Assembly: GCA_000436535.1 (NCBI GenBank)
Contig: FR886294.1
Location: 1-18,794, forward strand
DNA from: Eubacterium sp. CAG:252
GTDB taxonomy: Bacteria; Bacillota; Clostridia; Lachnospirales; Lachnospiraceae
Length of the DNA stretch: 18,794 nucleotides
Direction: 5' to 3'
The translations under genes were made by a program, and so were the position numbers. Position 1 is the first letter of the stretch; the number at the start of each line of letters is the position of its first letter. Shown here one piece after another: positions 1-8,157 of the stretch. The notes under the pieces are model-generated. The model searched no databases, was not told the DNA's origin, and saw nothing but the letters and a program-made list of their open reading frames with translations.

Positions 1-73
1 TAATTTCCTATTCATATGCAAAAAATATTCAGCTTAATTAAACCAGCTGATAAAAATTTACGTAATAAAACTA

Positions 74-114
74 AAAAGTGGCTTCCTATTTATTATTATC
101 GGGAAGCCACTTTT
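74..114. terminator. Bidirectional intrinsic terminator
   Basis: A perfect 13-bp stem (AAAAGTGGCTTCC at 74-86 pairing with GGAAGCCACTTTT at 102-114) encloses a 15-base AT-rich loop. U-rich tracts follow on both strands: CTTTTATTATA on plus and CTTTTTAGTTTTATT on minus. It can therefore end a transcript entering from the left edge as well as the minus-strand EAL gene that stops at 307. Bases 1-73 hold nothing else recognisable. Confidence 0.75.
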
Positions 115-176
115 ATTATAGTTGTTACATTACTAATAGTATCTTAATTATTTGTAATTTTTATAATTGTTATTTT

Positions 177-220
177 AATGGTTCTAAACCTTACCCTCCC
201 AGGTAAAGTTTAGAGCCATT
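177..220 (+). terminator. Long imperfect hairpin, possible terminator
   Basis: Two 19-base arms (177-195 and 202-220) pair with one wobble and one C-A mismatch around the loop CTCCCA. On the plus strand it is followed by TTTTATCATATTT, a weak U tract. On the minus strand the following sequence is A-rich, so it is a poor terminator for the EAL gene. It may end a gene lying off the left edge. Bases 221-306 are AT-rich with no further feature seen. Confidence 0.45.
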
Positions 221-306
221 TTATCATATTTGCATATAAAGTCATTGAATACATATTATGGTGATATAGATAATATATTTATATTATACACATTTACACA
301 CTACAC

Positions 307-2232
307 TTATGCAGTAGCCTTATTAAAGTAATCCTTAAGCTTAATAACTGGCTGTGGCTTGGCGTACTTGTAACCCTGTATATAATCAAAGCCTTTGTTT
401 ATGCTGTAGTCAGCCTGTTCATCATTTTCAACCCCCTCTATAAGAAGGACAAAGCCCTGTTTCTTAAATACGCTTGTGAGGTGCGAAACGATGTCAGATA
501 CAGCAGAATTGTCAATTGACTTATATAACAGGCTCTTGTCAAACTTAATCGTGTAGAAGGGACATCCTATTATTCTTTCAAGGTTAGAATATCCTGTTCC
601 AAAGTCATCAAGATAGAACTTAATACCTGACTTGTTGAACTTTTCCATATTGTTGATGACCATATTAAAATCGTCAAATATGGCACTTTCAGTAAGTTCA
701 AGTCTTATATGCTGTGGCCTGATGCCATTGGTATTTATTATATTCATAAGTTCATCAAAAAGGTCACGGTTTGACAGTTCGGAAGAAGAGCAGTTGACGG
801 TAATCGCATCGAAGTCGTACTTTGATTCAAATTCCTTAATAGTCTGACAGACCTTGTTAATCATAATCATAGTAAGAGTGTGTATACAATGATTCTTTTC
901 AGCCAGAGGGATGAACTTATCCGGATATATGATAGTTCCGTCAAGTGATAATCTCATAAGTGCTTCAGCTGTTCTAAAGCTGTTTTCATTAACACTGAAT
1001 ATAGGTTGTGCATAACATAAGACACGCTCGTCATTAAGATTATTCTGGTTTCTTATATCAAGAAGAAGCTGTTCTACCTTATAATTCTCATGGAATTCCC
1101 TATAGTCCTTGTCAGTTGCAAGATAACACTGATTGCCAGTCTTGTTATTAATCTTATCCAAAAGATAATCTGACATAGAGTTAAGCTTATGAACTGTAGA
1201 TATTACGGGATTATTCGGTATGGCAACTATCTTGTAGTTGATATTATACGAAGAATAATGCAGATTATCTATCAGGCATTTCTCAACATTGTTAAGGAAC
1301 TGCTTTATCTTATCTTCATCCTTTATATAAAGAATCATAGCAAAGTCAATATTATTAAGTCTGTAAATGTGTACCATATGGTGCTGCTGTTCTATCTTAC
1401 GGCAGACATTGGCAGCTGTTTCTTCTATTTTTTCATTGTGCGCAGCATAATTCACATTTTTTAACTGCGGAAAGTTAAGATATACAACAAGAAAATTCCT
1501 CTTCATCGCAACGCTGTCACTAAAACGTGCATCAAATGAATTCTGGTTCTGACAGCCTATTAGCTCATCATATGGGTTACTATGAAATAATATATAGTAA
1601 ATCATAAAAGGCAGTACATAAGTCAGACTTGTAAATATAGCATTTTGGGTTATGAACTGTACTGTAAGCATAAGAAAATCTACAGGTATGAACACGAGAG
1701 CATACTTATTGACTACAGTAGGTATTGTATTCTGGTTGTGTAGTACTGTAAAAAGGCATAAAAAGCATGTCAAAATACCATACATAAGGTAAAAGTTGAT
1801 AAATGCATCTATTGATATTATATTATCATCCGTAATATAATTAGTTTTCTGTGAGTAAAACCATACGACACCAACAGCGTAGACAATAGTAAATGCTGTG
1901 AGCATATAATGAAGCCCTTTTCTGTGGTTATATATTTTCGATGACAGAAAACTGATATATATATACAGTGATGTTATTATTATAAAGTATAATGCCAGAA
2001 ACAAAAGCGAAATACCTATACATAATTGTACAGAATAGGTTTCGCTATGTGATACACAGTATATAAGTGCAAGCTGTGATATTATGGCAGCCAGCGATAT
2101 AAGTGCTCCGCAGTATATAATTCTATATGAGCTGGTTTTTCGTGGATTGGAATAAATCATAAGAAAAATCAGGAATGAACAAGTGATAAGACTGAATATT
2201 TCAGCAGTTACATTGTAACCTCCAATTAACAT
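307..2232 (-). CDS. Membrane-bound EAL-domain c-di-GMP phosphodiesterase with degenerate GGDEF
   Basis: This 641-residue protein probably hydrolyses cyclic di-GMP at the inner face of the membrane. About seven hydrophobic helices fill residues 11-216. A GGDEF-like domain follows (about 225-380), but its signature is replaced by RLNNIDF near 291-297 and no RxxD inhibitory site is visible, so cyclase activity is not expected. The EAL domain (about 385-635) keeps the catalytic set: EALMR (423-427), N480, E515 in LTES, DDFGTG (542-547), K563, E599/E602 and the QGYKYAKP end motif. The ATG at 2232 has GGGAGG five bases upstream. It stands alone, divergent from the two-component operon. The membrane part matches no sensor domain I can name; the degenerate GGDEF may be regulatory, for example by binding GTP. 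The EAL assignment is secure, the signal is unknown. Confidence 0.93.
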   Translation of the reverse strand: MLIGGYNVTAEIFSLITCSFLIFLMIYSNPRKTSSYRIIYCGALISLAAIISQLALIYCVSHSETYSVQLCIGISLLFLALYFIIITSLYIYISFLSSKIYNHRKGLHYMLTAFTIVYAVGVVWFYSQKTNYITDDNIISIDAFINFYLMYGILTCFLCLFTVLHNQNTIPTVVNKYALVFIPVDFLMLTVQFITQNAIFTSLTYVLPFMIYYILFHSNPYDELIGCQNQNSFDARFSDSVAMKRNFLVVYLNFPQLKNVNYAAHNEKIEETAANVCRKIEQQHHMVHIYRLNNIDFAMILYIKDEDKIKQFLNNVEKCLIDNLHYSSYNINYKIVAIPNNPVISTVHKLNSMSDYLLDKINNKTGNQCYLATDKDYREFHENYKVEQLLLDIRNQNNLNDERVLCYAQPIFSVNENSFRTAEALMRLSLDGTIIYPDKFIPLAEKNHCIHTLTMIMINKVCQTIKEFESKYDFDAITVNCSSSELSNRDLFDELMNIINTNGIRPQHIRLELTESAIFDDFNMVINNMEKFNKSGIKFYLDDFGTGYSNLERIIGCPFYTIKFDKSLLYKSIDNSAVSDIVSHLTSVFKKQGFVLLIEGVENDEQADYSINKGFDYIQGYKYAKPQPVIKLKDYFNKATA

Positions 2233-2284
2233 AGGTGCCTCCCAATTTAATTACTATTTAACCTTTTAACTTTGGTATAATATT

Positions 2285-2313
2285 ATTATACATACAAAAT
2301 AGTATTAGCACAA
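2285..2313 (-). promoter_or_regulatory. Promoter of the EAL gene within a palindrome
   Basis: On the minus strand a perfect TATAAT (complement of 2285-2290) lies 17 bases from a weak -35, TTGTGC (complement of 2308-2313). The start would fall near 2278, giving a leader of about 46 bases. The -10 sits in a perfect 17-base palindrome (2275-2291, GTATAATA-T-TATTATAC), so a TATAAT also reads on the plus strand, without a good -35. Confidence 0.5.
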
Positions 2314-2608
2314 TGGGGAGAAAGATACATATTTAGGCGTGTTATAAGTATCTATAAATGGGCAGATATAATTGTACAGAATTTTAGATTTGTTCATTTA
2401 TAGTTATAAAATATGTGTGTTTATAATAAGGACTAAATTATGCAGTTTTTAGATTTAATCATCTAAAAGGCAAAATATTTATACAGAATATTTCTTTTAT
2501 TTAATAGCATTAGGAGAATTTAATAGTAAAAAATAAAATATCTATACTGAAATTTATTGAATAAAATATATAAATACAATATTAATAATACAAATATGAT
2601 ATATAGAA
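2292..2608. other. AT-rich divergent intergenic region with a dyad
   Basis: This stretch between the divergent EAL and response-regulator genes is strongly AT-rich and contains no credible reading frame. The one clear element is an inverted repeat, TTTTAGAT (2447-2454) and ATCTAAAA (2461-2468), around a six-base centre; it may be an operator. A related TTTTAGATTTG occurs near 2384. A possible weak promoter for the downstream operon is TTGAAT (2557-2562) with TATTAA (2580-2585), spacing 17. No riboswitch was recognised. Confidence 0.4.
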
Positions 2609-2620
2609 ATGGAGAATGAT

Positions 2621-3292
2621 ATGAACAGTATATTATTAGTAGAGGATAACAAAGCTATCATAATGGGGCTTTCTTATCTTTTTAATGAAAATGGATACAA
2701 AACGATAGTAGCAGAAAATATAGAGGAGGCAGGAAAACAGCTTGCAAAGAACAGTCCGGATATAGTCATACTTGATGTTATGCTGCCGGACGGGGACGGA
2801 TTTGAACTGTGCAGATATATAAAGGATAATGACATCGCACCAGTTATTTTTCTTACGGCAAGGGATGAGGAAAAGGATGTAGTGCTGGGACTTGAACTGG
2901 GTGCAGACGATTATATTATAAAGCCTTTCAGAAATCTTGAGCTTTTATCAAGAATAAAGAATGTCCTTAGGCGTAATGTAAACAGCACACAGATTAATAT
3001 AGGCAGCTTAAGAATAGATACGGACACGAGAAAGGTATATCTTGAAAATAACGAGATACCGCTTACAAAGCTTGAGTTTGAGATATTAAAGATAATGGCG
3101 GGCAATCCAAGAAAGGTGTTTACAAGGGAGGAGATACTGTCATATATATGGGACTCTGCTGGAAATTTTGTTAATGATAATACACTGACCGTAACAGTAA
3201 AAAGACTGAGAGAGAAGCTTGGTGATAAGGAAGGAAAGCTTATAGTAACGGTCAGAGGTGTGGGATATAAGATAGGAGATATGAGTAAATAA
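2621..3292 (+). CDS. OmpR-family response regulator
   Basis: This 223-residue DNA-binding response regulator should be phosphorylated by the adjacent kinase. The receiver domain (1-115) has acidic residues E8/D9, phosphoacceptor D52 in LDVMLPDGDG, T79 and K101 in IKPF. A winged-helix effector domain (about 125-220) ends with the typical TVRGVGYKI. I prefer the ATG at 2621 because GGAG lies six bases upstream; an in-frame ATG at 2609 has no visible ribosome binding site and would add MEND. The kinase gene starts 23 bases downstream, so the two are co-transcribed. The nearby ABC transporter suggests it controls export or resistance genes; the direct repeat at 4570-4587 is its likely target. The family is certain; the stimulus is not known. 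Confidence 0.93.
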   Translation: MNSILLVEDNKAIIMGLSYLFNENGYKTIVAENIEEAGKQLAKNSPDIVILDVMLPDGDGFELCRYIKDNDIAPVIFLTARDEEKDVVLGLELGADDYIIKPFRNLELLSRIKNVLRRNVNSTQINIGSLRIDTDTRKVYLENNEIPLTKLEFEILKIMAGNPRKVFTREEILSYIWDSAGNFVNDNTLTVTVKRLREKLGDKEGKLIVTVRGVGYKIGDMSK

Positions 3293-3315
3293 AAGAAGGG
3301 AGTGTATATAAAAGT

Positions 3316-4554
3316 ATGGGTACATATAAAAACAGACAGGCTGTAAAATATATAACGATTGCTGTCGTAACATTTGTAATAAGCCTTATTGTATACATAA
3401 TAACAGCTTCAATGCTTTCGGATATGTACAGGCAGCGTGAGATGGATGCGATGATGGGGATAATAAGCAGCGTGTGCCGCCAGTATCCTGATGTGGATGT
3501 AACAGAGCTTATAAATGTAATTAATTCTCCACAGAATATTAGCAGTAAGACAGAAAAAGCGATAAAGCCCCTTCTCCTAAGCTACGGAATAGATGAGAAA
3601 GCATTTGCTGTAAGGTCACTGTCAGGGCTTAAGAGGTCATATGTGCTGCTGGGCGGCATTATACTGGCTGTAAGCGGCATTATATATCTGGGGATATTCA
3701 TTCTTTACTTAAGAAAGAGGACATACAGGCTTGAGCAGCTAAGCCGTTATATGGATATGATAACAGCGGGCAATTATAATCTTGACCTTGAAAATAATAC
3801 AGAGGATGAGTTGAGCAGCTTGAAAAACCAGTTATACAAGCTTATGGTATGGCTGAAGGAGCAGACAGACAATGCCATACAGAATAAAGTGGCTTTAGCG
3901 CAGTCGGTATCGGATATATCGCACCAGTTAAAGACACCACTCACATCGGCTCAGATACTTCTTGATAACCTTATCAACAATCCGGATATGGAGGCTGGCT
4001 TAAGAAAGCAGTTTACATATGAAGTGTTCAGTCAGGTAAGCGGAATGAACTGGATGATAGTGTCTATGTTGAAGCTTTCAAGGATAGATGCTGGTGTGGT
4101 GGAATTTGAAAAAGAAGAGGTCTGCCTCACAGAGCTTATAAAAGAGGCGAGTGACAATCTCGCTATTATATCTGAGATAAAAAATGTTCCTGTAAATGTC
4201 TGCACTGATACGGACTGTGTCATATATGGTGATTATAACTGGAATAGGGAGGCGATACAGAATATTATTAAAAATGCAATAGAACACAGCAATACAGGTG
4301 AAAATGTCACTGTGAAAACAGAGGATAATGACGTGTATACAGCGGTGTATATAACCAATACAGGCGAAAAGCTTACTGATATGCAGCAGAAACAGATATT
4401 TGAGAGGTATTACAGTGAGGCGAAGTTTGAGGATAACAGTATGGGGATAGGGCTTCCGCTGGCAAAGGCAGTTGTGGAGAAGCAGGGCGGATATATCACG
4501 GTTGATAGTAATGAGGATAAGACAACATTTATAGTCAAGTATATCAAGATGTGA
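3316..4554 (+). CDS. Sensor histidine kinase
   Basis: This 412-residue membrane kinase is the partner of the upstream regulator. Transmembrane helices at about 12-34 and 109-131 flank an extracellular segment of about 75 residues, and a HAMP-like linker (132-185) follows. The H box DISHQLKTPLT places the phosphorylated histidine at H203. The ATPase domain has an N box (N316, N320 in NIIKNAIEH), an NTGE variant of the G1 box (348-351) and a GIGL G2 box (377-380). The ATG at 3316 has an AGGGAG about 13 bases upstream, a rather long spacing. The extracellular loop is longer than that of BceS-type intramembrane-sensing kinases, so it may bind its ligand directly rather than only through the transporter. 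The ligand cannot be predicted. Confidence 0.92.
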   Translation: MGTYKNRQAVKYITIAVVTFVISLIVYIITASMLSDMYRQREMDAMMGIISSVCRQYPDVDVTELINVINSPQNISSKTEKAIKPLLLSYGIDEKAFAVRSLSGLKRSYVLLGGIILAVSGIIYLGIFILYLRKRTYRLEQLSRYMDMITAGNYNLDLENNTEDELSSLKNQLYKLMVWLKEQTDNAIQNKVALAQSVSDISHQLKTPLTSAQILLDNLINNPDMEAGLRKQFTYEVFSQVSGMNWMIVSMLKLSRIDAGVVEFEKEEVCLTELIKEASDNLAIISEIKNVPVNVCTDTDCVIYGDYNWNREAIQNIIKNAIEHSNTGENVTVKTEDNDVYTAVYITNTGEKLTDMQQKQIFERYYSEAKFEDNSMGIGLPLAKAVVEKQGGYITVDSNEDKTTFIVKYIKM

Positions 4555-4568
4555 TTAATAAAATCACA

Positions 4569-4604
4569 AAATGTCACTGAAATGTCATCTGAGATATATA
4601 AGAT
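4569..4604 (+). promoter_or_regulatory. Response-regulator box and promoter for the ABC transporter
   Basis: Two identical heptamers AATGTCA (4570-4576 and 4581-4587) are separated by CTGA, giving an 11-base period. OmpR/PhoB-type regulators commonly bind 7-4-7 direct repeats of this kind. A -10-like TATAAG (4597-4602) lies where the repeats cover the -35 position, as in activator-dependent promoters. The inference is that the upstream regulator switches on the transporter genes from here, in addition to any read-through from the kinase gene. Confidence 0.55.
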
Positions 4605-4638
4605 GATGGAAGAGTAAGAAAAGAAAGGAATCTATATT

Positions 4639-5322
4639 ATGGAGATATTAAAGGTGGAGCACCTTGTTAAAAAATACGGCAAGGGTGACAGTGAAGTGAC
4701 AGCTGTAAATGATGTGTCGTTTAGTGTTAATCAGGGAGAATTTGTGGCGATAGTAGGAAGCTCAGGAAGTGGAAAGTCTACACTTCTGCACCTGTTAGGT
4801 GGTGTCGACAGACCGACATCGGGAAAAGTATATATACAGGGAGAAGATATATACAGCCTTAATAACGACAAGATGGCAATATTCAGAAGAAGACAGGTAG
4901 GTATCATATATCAGTTTTACAATCTTATACCTATACTTAATGTAAAGGAAAATATAACTCTTCCGTGTGAACTGGATGGAAGAGAGCCGGACAAAGCGGA
5001 GCTTGCAGAACTTATAAATACGCTTGGACTGGATGAAAGAATTAATCATCTTCCAAACCAGCTATCAGGTGGACAGCAGCAGAGAGTGTCTATAGGAAGG
5101 GCGCTTATTAATCATCCTGCCATAGTTCTTGCGGATGAGCCGACAGGTAATCTTGACAGCCGTTCAAGTGATGAGATAGTGGAGCTGTTAAAGCTGTCAA
5201 ACAAGCGTTACAAGCAGACTATTGTAATGATTACGCACAATCTTGAAATAGCGAAAATAGCGGACAGGATACTTCGCATAGAAGATGGCAGAATGACTGA
5301 GGCTGCGCAGAAAGGACTATAA
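4639..5322 (+). CDS. ABC transporter ATPase, LolD/MacB type
   Basis: This 227-residue ATPase powers the FtsX-type permease encoded immediately downstream. All motifs are present: Walker A GSSGSGKST (40-48), Q loop at Q92, signature LSGGQQQR (142-149), Walker B with D166/E167 in LADEPTG, D loop NLDS and switch histidine H200. The length is typical for this subfamily, whose members serve peptide export, bacitracin or lantibiotic resistance and lipoprotein release. AAAGGA lies upstream of the ATG at 4639. The gene ends four bases before the permease start, so the two are translationally close. A role in antimicrobial peptide defence is inferred from the two-component context and is not shown by the ATPase itself. 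Confidence 0.93.
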   Translation: MEILKVEHLVKKYGKGDSEVTAVNDVSFSVNQGEFVAIVGSSGSGKSTLLHLLGGVDRPTSGKVYIQGEDIYSLNNDKMAIFRRRQVGIIYQFYNLIPILNVKENITLPCELDGREPDKAELAELINTLGLDERINHLPNQLSGGQQQRVSIGRALINHPAIVLADEPTGNLDSRSSDEIVELLKLSNKRYKQTIVMITHNLEIAKIADRILRIEDGRMTEAAQKGL

Positions 5323-5326
5323 AGAT

Positions 5327-8080
5327 ATGAATGTGCTTAACAGACTTACAATAAAAAACTTAAAGTTAAACAGAAAGAGAACTATAGTAACTATAGTTGG
5401 TATTGTGCTTGCAACAGCACTTCTTGTAGCGGTTACGACTATTGCGACAAGTATGAGAGAGAGCCTTATTGTCAGACAGAAGCAGAAAGATGGAGACTTT
5501 CATTTTATGCTGTATGCGGTACCGGATGATAAGGTCAGTGGAATAGAGAACAACAGATATGTAGACAGTTTCTATACGATGAAACAGTTAGGATATGCAT
5601 ATCTTGATGGTTCGGTTAATAACAGCAAGCCATACCTTAATGTGCTTGCGCTTGATGACAAAGCATTTGAAAGCTCAAGTATAAAGCTCACAGAGGGAAG
5701 ACTTCCGGTTAATGACAGCGAACTTGTTATATCAGCCCACATAAAGACCAATGGTGGAGTAAAGTATAATATAGGCGATAAGCTTACATTAGACTTAGGA
5801 GACAGAGAATATGCGGGAAGTAAACTCTATCAGAATTCATATTATATAGATGGAGAAGAACTTGTAACCGATACAACAAAAACTTATACAATAGTTGGTA
5901 TATGTGAACGTCCCGGATATGGTGAAGAAGCAAGAAGTGCGCCGGGTTATTCAGTGTTTACATCTGTCAACAGTGCAGCTTCCCAGCTTGCCAATACTGG
6001 GGTACCTGACAAGAATGTGTCCGATGATGATGTATCAGATGCCAATGCAAAGACAGTAAGCAGGGGAACTGACATATATTTAAGATATAATAAAGCCGGA
6101 ATTAAAGAGGCGTATAGGGTAAGTGCAGATATTCTTGGAGTTGACAGGGATAAGTTTGAGAGCATAAATAGTAAGAGTTCAGTTAGTCTTAGTGATAGCG
6201 AATATGATAAATTTATAGAGAAACTTAGTAAAACATATGCTTATTACTTAAATGACTGGCTTATAAGATATGAGTCCAATAATCTGACTAATTCAAGCAT
6301 AGCCTTTGTATACAATATGGCGCTGGTTGTGATAGTGATTATTATTGTGACATCGGCAGTATGTATAAGTAACAGTTTTTCGATATCAATAACAGAAAAG
6401 ACAAAGCAGTATGGTATGTTAGCTTCAATAGGTGCTACTCCAAGGCAGATAAGAAGAAATGTGCTGTATGAAGCGGCAGCTTTAGGAGCAGCCGGAATTG
6501 TGGCAGGTATACTAAGCGGTCTTTTCGCTGGATATGTGCTTGTTATAATTGCCAATAAATATATAGGACTACTTTTTGAGATGACTATTGTATACAGGAT
6601 ATCACTTGCAGGTGTCGGTGTTGCAGTTATTCTTGCAATATTTATGATATTTTTGTCATCAATAAGACCAGCAGTAAGGGCATCGCGTATGTCGCCTATA
6701 GCAGCTATACGCCACAGCGACAATATAAAGATAAAGTCAAAGAAGCTTAAAACACCGGCGTATATTCATAAAATGTTTGGTGAAGGCGGTATTATTGCCT
6801 ATAAGAATATGAAGCGTAATAAGAGTAAGTACAGAGTTGTTACTATATCTATATGTATAAGTGTAACAGTATTTATAGCGATGTATAGCTTTGTCAGTCT
6901 TCTTATGCAGTCAGCTGGAACTTATGCACAGGGAAGAGTTGATGTAAAGGCGCTTGTTATGTCAAGTAAATTAACTGACGAGGATGTCAGCCGTATGATT
7001 GATAATATAAACAGCAGCACACACGTAAGCGAGTATTCTTATGTACGTGGTGTAGAGGCGCAGTTTAAGGAAAAGCCTGACTATACGGATGATTATAAGA
7101 GGATATATAAGTCTTATATGGATGATAGTGGCAATAATGATAATGCAGGCAGCAATGATTCTGATACGAACTATTATATCAATATAATTTCACTTGGAAG
7201 GCAGCAGTATGAAACATTTGCAAAGAAAGCAGGACTGACTGTTGATGAGGCGAAAAAGGGCGGCATACTTATCAACAAGACATATCAGTATAATGAGGAG
7301 CAGAAAGTAGAGTACTTTAATATATATAACTATAAAGCTGGTGATACTTTGTGCTATAAGGTTACAGGAAAAGGCAGCTATGGAAGCTCTGATATAACCG
7401 ATGGAAGTTATTATTATATAAATGTGGTCGGCTGTGTAGATGAAAAGCCTCTCGGCTTTAGTAATATGTATGCATCTGGTGGTTATCTTGTAGTAAGTGA
7501 TGAGTATATGAATAATTATTTTGGTGAAGATGGCGGCAGTTATGGTGACTCAGTTATCAATATTAACTGTGATGATGCAGATGCAGTAAGTAATATCCTT
7601 GTAAATGATTACGACATAGATATTTCCAATATAGTTAATCTTGCACAGGAAAAAAGAGAGAATGACGGACTTGTTATGCTTGTATCAATATTCCTGTACG
7701 GATTTATAATAGTAGTATCACTTATAGGCGTTACCAACATTTTCAATACGCTTACAACAAGTATGGAATTAAGAAGCAGGGAATTTGCGATGTTTAGGTC
7801 TATAGGAATGAGTGGCAGGGAGTTTAACAGAATGATAAGGCTTGAAAGTATATTCTATGGAAGTAAGTCACTTATAGGCGGTCTTATTCTTGGAAATGTG
7901 CTCTCATATATAATATATCTTGCACAGGGTTCAGGTTCAGGAATGACATACAATATACCAGTGGCAGCCATAATAATATCAGTTGTGGCAGTTATCCTTC
8001 TGATATACTTTATAATGCAGTATTCGCTTATAAAGATAAAGCGCCAGAACATTATAGAAACTATAAGAGGTATAGAATAG
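5327..8080 (+). CDS. ABC transporter permease with two FtsX domains
   Basis: This 917-residue permease has eight predicted membrane helices (about 19-41, 325-349, 385-408, 422-446, 503-525, 781-805, 845-866, 877-899). They form two FtsX units, each with a large outside domain (about 42-324 and 526-780). The coupling segments ITEKTKQYGMLASIGAT (355-371) and a related SREFAMFRSIGMS (817-829) are characteristic. With eight helices and two ectodomains it differs from BceB permeases, which have ten helices and one ectodomain. The MacB/LolCE-like arrangement suggests mechanotransmission or export of a peptide or lipid-linked substrate. AAAGGA (5311-5316) lies ten bases before the ATG. Both ectodomains are rich in Asp, Ser and Tyr and match nothing I recognise, so the substrate is unknown. 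Confidence 0.9.
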   Translation: MNVLNRLTIKNLKLNRKRTIVTIVGIVLATALLVAVTTIATSMRESLIVRQKQKDGDFHFMLYAVPDDKVSGIENNRYVDSFYTMKQLGYAYLDGSVNNSKPYLNVLALDDKAFESSSIKLTEGRLPVNDSELVISAHIKTNGGVKYNIGDKLTLDLGDREYAGSKLYQNSYYIDGEELVTDTTKTYTIVGICERPGYGEEARSAPGYSVFTSVNSAASQLANTGVPDKNVSDDDVSDANAKTVSRGTDIYLRYNKAGIKEAYRVSADILGVDRDKFESINSKSSVSLSDSEYDKFIEKLSKTYAYYLNDWLIRYESNNLTNSSIAFVYNMALVVIVIIIVTSAVCISNSFSISITEKTKQYGMLASIGATPRQIRRNVLYEAAALGAAGIVAGILSGLFAGYVLVIIANKYIGLLFEMTIVYRISLAGVGVAVILAIFMIFLSSIRPAVRASRMSPIAAIRHSDNIKIKSKKLKTPAYIHKMFGEGGIIAYKNMKRNKSKYRVVTISICISVTVFIAMYSFVSLLMQSAGTYAQGRVDVKALVMSSKLTDEDVSRMIDNINSSTHVSEYSYVRGVEAQFKEKPDYTDDYKRIYKSYMDDSGNNDNAGSNDSDTNYYINIISLGRQQYETFAKKAGLTVDEAKKGGILINKTYQYNEEQKVEYFNIYNYKAGDTLCYKVTGKGSYGSSDITDGSYYYINVVGCVDEKPLGFSNMYASGGYLVVSDEYMNNYFGEDGGSYGDSVININCDDADAVSNILVNDYDIDISNIVNLAQEKRENDGLVMLVSIFLYGFIIVVSLIGVTNIFNTLTTSMELRSREFAMFRSIGMSGREFNRMIRLESIFYGSKSLIGGLILGNVLSYIIYLAQGSGSGMTYNIPVAAIIISVVAVILLIYFIMQYSLIKIKRQNIIETIRGIE

Positions 8081-8109
8081 TTGATTTTTTTAAATGTATT
8101 ATATATAAT
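8081..8109 (+). promoter_or_regulatory. Sigma-A promoter of tcdA
   Basis: TTGATT (8081-8086) and TATAAT (8104-8109) are separated by exactly 17 bases, immediately after the permease stop codon. The expected transcript start is near 8116, giving a leader of about 42 bases. A second TATAAT at 8129-8134 has no -35 partner. This implies that tcdA is expressed independently of the transporter operon. Confidence 0.75.
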
Positions 8110-8157
8110 TTCATAAGGAATTAACTACTATAATGGTAGGTAAAGGAGATATATATA

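Noticed and set aside
2292..2608. c-di-GMP or other riboswitch in the divergent gap
   Set aside because: No GEMM-type or other aptamer core was found; the stretch is AT-rich without GC stems.
6244..6723. 159-residue minus-strand frame inside the permease gene
   Set aside because: It is antisense to well-conserved FtsX helices and has no start signals.
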